DNA of 44,093 nucleotides from Bdellovibrionaceae bacterium UBA2316 (GTDB lineage Bacteria; Bdellovibrionota; Bdellovibrionia; Bdellovibrionales; Bdellovibrionaceae). The DNA is taken from positions 1-44,093 of the forward strand of contig DDVI01000082.1 of the NCBI GenBank assembly GCA_002345205.1, in the 5' to 3' direction. This document shows positions 42,280 through 44,093 of this stretch, piece after piece. Every line of letters starts with the position of its first letter. Within the stretch, counting starts at the first letter, position 1. A model generated the notes under the pieces. That model was not told where the DNA came from and searched no databases. It saw nothing but the letters and a program-made list of their open reading frames with translations. Position numbers and translations under genes: made by a program.

Positions 42280-42671
42280 AAATAAAATTTCTTCCGCAAG
42301 ACATCACGATAGAGACAAACTCAGATAAAAGTCTGCTGGAAATCGCGTGGGCCAACAACATCCCTATTAAATCTATCTGTAAAGGTGTTCCAAGCTGCGC
42401 CGAATGCAGAATTAAAATCGTTGAGGGTGAGAGTAATATTAACCCTCCAACGCGTACAGAATTAAACATTGTGGGCACTAATTACTTCTTAGATGGTCGA
42501 CGTTTATCGTGCCAAGTATACTGCTTTGGCGACGTGACTGTGGACATGAAAGAACAGTTAGATCGCGATGAATCGTCGTCTAAGAAAATTCGTGGATTTA
42601 AGTCGGACAAGGCCTACGAGTCAAAAGCGGTCGTTGATACAATGATTCTGAACGAAAAAGATAAAAAATAG
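42276..42671 (+). CDS. 2Fe-2S ferredoxin
   Basis: A 131-residue plant-type/adrenodoxin-like ferredoxin. The cluster ligands are Cys35, Cys41, Cys44 (CKGVPSCAEC) and Cys79 (RRLSCQVYCFG). The N-terminus LPQDITIETNSDKSLLEIAW is the ubiquitin-like beta-grasp start. A charged C-terminal tail of about 35 residues (after VTVDMKEQLDRDESSSKKIR) is additional. It is cytosolic, and its electron partner is not in the window. ATGA overlap with tyrS; the next gene follows after 9 bases. Confidence 0.9.
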   Translation: MKIKFLPQDITIETNSDKSLLEIAWANNIPIKSICKGVPSCAECRIKIVEGESNINPPTRTELNIVGTNYFLDGRRLSCQVYCFGDVTVDMKEQLDRDESSSKKIRGFKSDKAYESKAVVDTMILNEKDKK

Positions 42672-42682
42672 GAGATTCCTAT
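42668..42682 (+). promoter_or_regulatory. short hairpin over the Shine-Dalgarno of the 42681 gene
   Basis: ATAGGA (42668-42673) and TCCTAT (42677-42682) are perfect complements around GAT. The stem holds the AGGA ribosome-binding site and the first two bases of the ATG. At 6 bp it may be chance, but it matches the pattern at other starts. Confidence 0.3.
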
Positions 42683-43412
42683 GAAGGCATTCGCTTCGCT
42701 TGTAGTTCTGTTGTGTGTTTTAGAATTATTTTCAGCGCCTGCCGCTTATCCTGATCACTGGTGGGCGCCCGTAACGGACAAAGTGGTTCCGACTTGGGAA
42801 ATTTTGCCGCAAGCGGCTTCCAAAGACAAAAATGAAGTTATTATTTCAAAGCGTAACGAGCTTGGTTTGATGTCGAATTTTTCATCCACTCCGTTTACAA
42901 TGTTAAAAACAGAGTACGCAAGTGTCGAAGGCTTGTGGCAATCCATGAAGCTTCCGGAAAATGAAAAAGATCAACGCCTGAAGATCAGTCAAGCTTGGGC
43001 TAACAAACGTGACGACGTTGAAAAACTGACGGCGTTTGAGGCGCTTAAAGCGGGCAAGGCCGCAGAAGCTATTATGAAAGAAAACGGAATCACATGGGTT
43101 TCTTTCCGCGGACATAAAATTGAATACAAAGGTAAACATGCCGATGCTTACTATGAGATTATTGAGGCCGCAACTCGCGCTAAGATTGATCAAAATCCTA
43201 AAGTGAAAAAAGTGTTATTAGACACCGGGACTTTGAAGTTACGACCGGATCATCATGAGGATAAAGACGGTACGAAAGCGTGGAAGTATTACGATATCTA
43301 CATGAAGCTGCGTACGGAACTTCAGGAGCATCCGGATAAGAAATTATACAACGAAGATTGGTATAAACACTTCGCTAAACGCTATAAGCTATCTTCGGCA
43401 ATCTCTAAATAG
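42681..43412 (+). CDS. secreted NADAR (YbiA-like) domain protein
   Basis: A 243-residue protein with signal peptide MKAFASLVVLLCVLELFSAPAA. The mature part follows the NADAR/YbiA pattern: NELGLMSNFSSTPFTML (GxLSNF-like, 62-67), YASVEGLWQSMKLPE (SxEHYxQAQK-like, Glu83 kept, the usual His replaced by Gly), and VKKVLLDTGTLKLRPD (LLxTGxxxLxE-like). The usual WG.G segment is degenerate (KAWKYYDIYMK). NADAR enzymes cleave N-glycosidic bonds, including ADP-ribose from guanine and riboflavin-pathway intermediates, in the cytosol. An exported version is unusual. Active site partly eroded, so it may bind rather than cut. Nine bases after the ferredoxin gene. Confidence 0.68.
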   Translation: MKAFASLVVLLCVLELFSAPAAYPDHWWAPVTDKVVPTWEILPQAASKDKNEVIISKRNELGLMSNFSSTPFTMLKTEYASVEGLWQSMKLPENEKDQRLKISQAWANKRDDVEKLTAFEALKAGKAAEAIMKENGITWVSFRGHKIEYKGKHADAYYEIIEAATRAKIDQNPKVKKVLLDTGTLKLRPDHHEDKDGTKAWKYYDIYMKLRTELQEHPDKKLYNEDWYKHFAKRYKLSSAISK

Positions 43413-43415
43413 TTC

Positions 43416-44027
43416 ATGTCCAAATTATTTGCTAAAATTTACCTCAGACATCACGCGCGCTTGATCCTTGTGATCACGGCGTTGAGTGGATTTATAGCGA
43501 GTTATGTTTTACTTAAATATTTCCATTTGCCCATTATCACCCGATACCCGGTATCAGCGGTCATTGCTTATGTTATTTTTGTTCTTCTGATGCAGGGATG
43601 GAAGCTGTATTTAGAAGATTTGCCTCCAATGCATCGCGAGCAGGTGCAAAGAGCTAGTGAAAATAAAAAGGGTGATTGGAAAGACTGGATAGATGTTCCT
43701 GATTTTTCAATGGATCTGGATGATCTTGCCATTGCAATCTTCGTTATCGTATTTTTCGTGGTTCTTGTTTATGGAACAAGTTTTCTTTTATTCGAGCTCC
43801 CAGTGCTTATGATTGAAGTCGTGCTTTCGGGGTTAACAACATCACTTTTTTACAAGAAAATACAAAAAGCTGATCAGGACATTTTTATCTTTAAAGCCAT
43901 TCGCCAAACCGCCTTGATTGGGATACTAACTGTGTTCATTTATCTTGGAATCGCTATCTCCTTAACCGCCTATTGTCCGACCGCTGAAAAACTCTCCGAC
44001 CTCACCGCAGAAATCTGCCAGAAATAA
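43416..44027 (+). CDS. membrane protein of unknown function
   Basis: A 203-residue protein with about five membrane segments: LILVITALSGFIASYVLL, VSAVIAYVIFVLLMQGWKLYL, LAIAIFVIVFFVVLVYGTSF, LPVLMIEVVLSGLTTSLFY and TALIGILTVFIYLGIAISLTAY. A short charged loop (EDLPPMHREQVQRASENKKG) lies between segments 2 and 3. No family is recognised. It starts 3 bases after the NADAR-like gene without a visible Shine-Dalgarno, so it is probably co-translated with it and may be functionally linked. Confidence 0.72.
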   Translation: MSKLFAKIYLRHHARLILVITALSGFIASYVLLKYFHLPIITRYPVSAVIAYVIFVLLMQGWKLYLEDLPPMHREQVQRASENKKGDWKDWIDVPDFSMDLDDLAIAIFVIVFFVVLVYGTSFLLFELPVLMIEVVLSGLTTSLFYKKIQKADQDIFIFKAIRQTALIGILTVFIYLGIAISLTAYCPTAEKLSDLTAEICQK

Positions 44028-44047
44028 AAAGCTGAGTAGTCATAGTT

Positions 44048-44082
44048 ACCGAATCCTTTTATAGCCGGGTCCCGGGATTTTT
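44048..44082 (+). terminator. possible terminator at the window end
   Basis: Just after the last gene, AATCC pairs with GGATT around an inner CCGGG-T-CCCGG, followed by a short T-run. The inner loop is too tight to be ideal, and the window ends here, so this is tentative. Confidence 0.35.
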
Positions 44083-44093
44083 CATAGATCCCA

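Overview
This window is an ordinary, gene-dense stretch of bacterial chromosome with AT-leaning composition. It carries many small genes for secreted proteins and lipoproteins. The gene mix suggests a predatory bacterium of the Bdellovibrionota, perhaps a low-GC relative of Bdellovibrio exovorus. That mix includes a single-chain GlyRS, PPDK with its regulatory protein, FtsY with an N-terminal membrane anchor, many secreted proteins of unknown family, a secreted protein-glutaminase-like enzyme, and a FeeM-like/PilZ fusion. The taxonomic call is inference; no rRNA gene is present to settle it. I saw no CRISPR array, insertion sequence, prophage or tRNA gene.

Layout. (1) 1-3.1 kb: a secreted CHAP-like cysteine peptidase, a probably frameshifted secreted protein and an unknown membrane protein. 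(2) 3.1-5.9 kb, minus strand: a tightly packed operon nrdR-nusB-unknown-unknown-ppsR(PDRP)-membrane protein. Its PDRP should act on the PPDK encoded about 21 kb away. (3) 6.1-9.7 kb: an outer-membrane-like protein, an RsmB/NOP2-type rRNA m5C methyltransferase, a glycine-rich secreted protein and a small secreted protein behind a strongly structured leader. (4) 9.6-16.9 kb: rarA; a three-gene unit (secreted HExxH protein, GNAT, FAD amine/amino-acid oxidase); an acyltransferase-like/PilZ fusion; Mrp ATPase without its usual CxxC; a degenerate J-domain membrane protein; and a small dihaem cytochrome related to photosynthetic reaction-centre cytochromes. (5) 17-20.5 kb: a large secreted protein ending in a protein-glutaminase-like C-H-D domain, then glyS. 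(6) 20.7-24.9 kb: a TolC-MacA-MacB-type efflux operon with ATGA overlaps. (7) 25-31.5 kb: ppdK and smc. (8) 31.5-38.2 kb: a long palindromic intergenic element, a large lipoprotein, a strong terminator, ftsY and three secreted proteins or lipoproteins of unknown function. (9) 38.2-44 kb: zapA, a 6S-RNA-like structured RNA, a 5-formyl-THF cyclo-ligase, rny (RNase Y), tyrS, a 2Fe-2S ferredoxin, a divergent NADAR-domain protein with a signal peptide, and a membrane protein.

The most unusual signals are not the proteins alone. At least five genes (the glycine-rich gene at 8129, glyS, ppdK, 35505 and 36919) have perfect or near-perfect inverted repeats of 8-13 bp. These either bury the ribosome-binding site or hold the start codon in a stem with the ribosome-binding site in the loop; shorter versions occur at 17088 and 42681. 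This looks like a recurrent translation-start architecture in this genome. Other points are a candidate 6S RNA in the zapA/cyclo-ligase interval, a palindromic repeat core with compensatory changes shared by the intervals at 31.6 and 38.7 kb, a structured leader at 9.07-9.17 kb, and a secreted NADAR-like protein.
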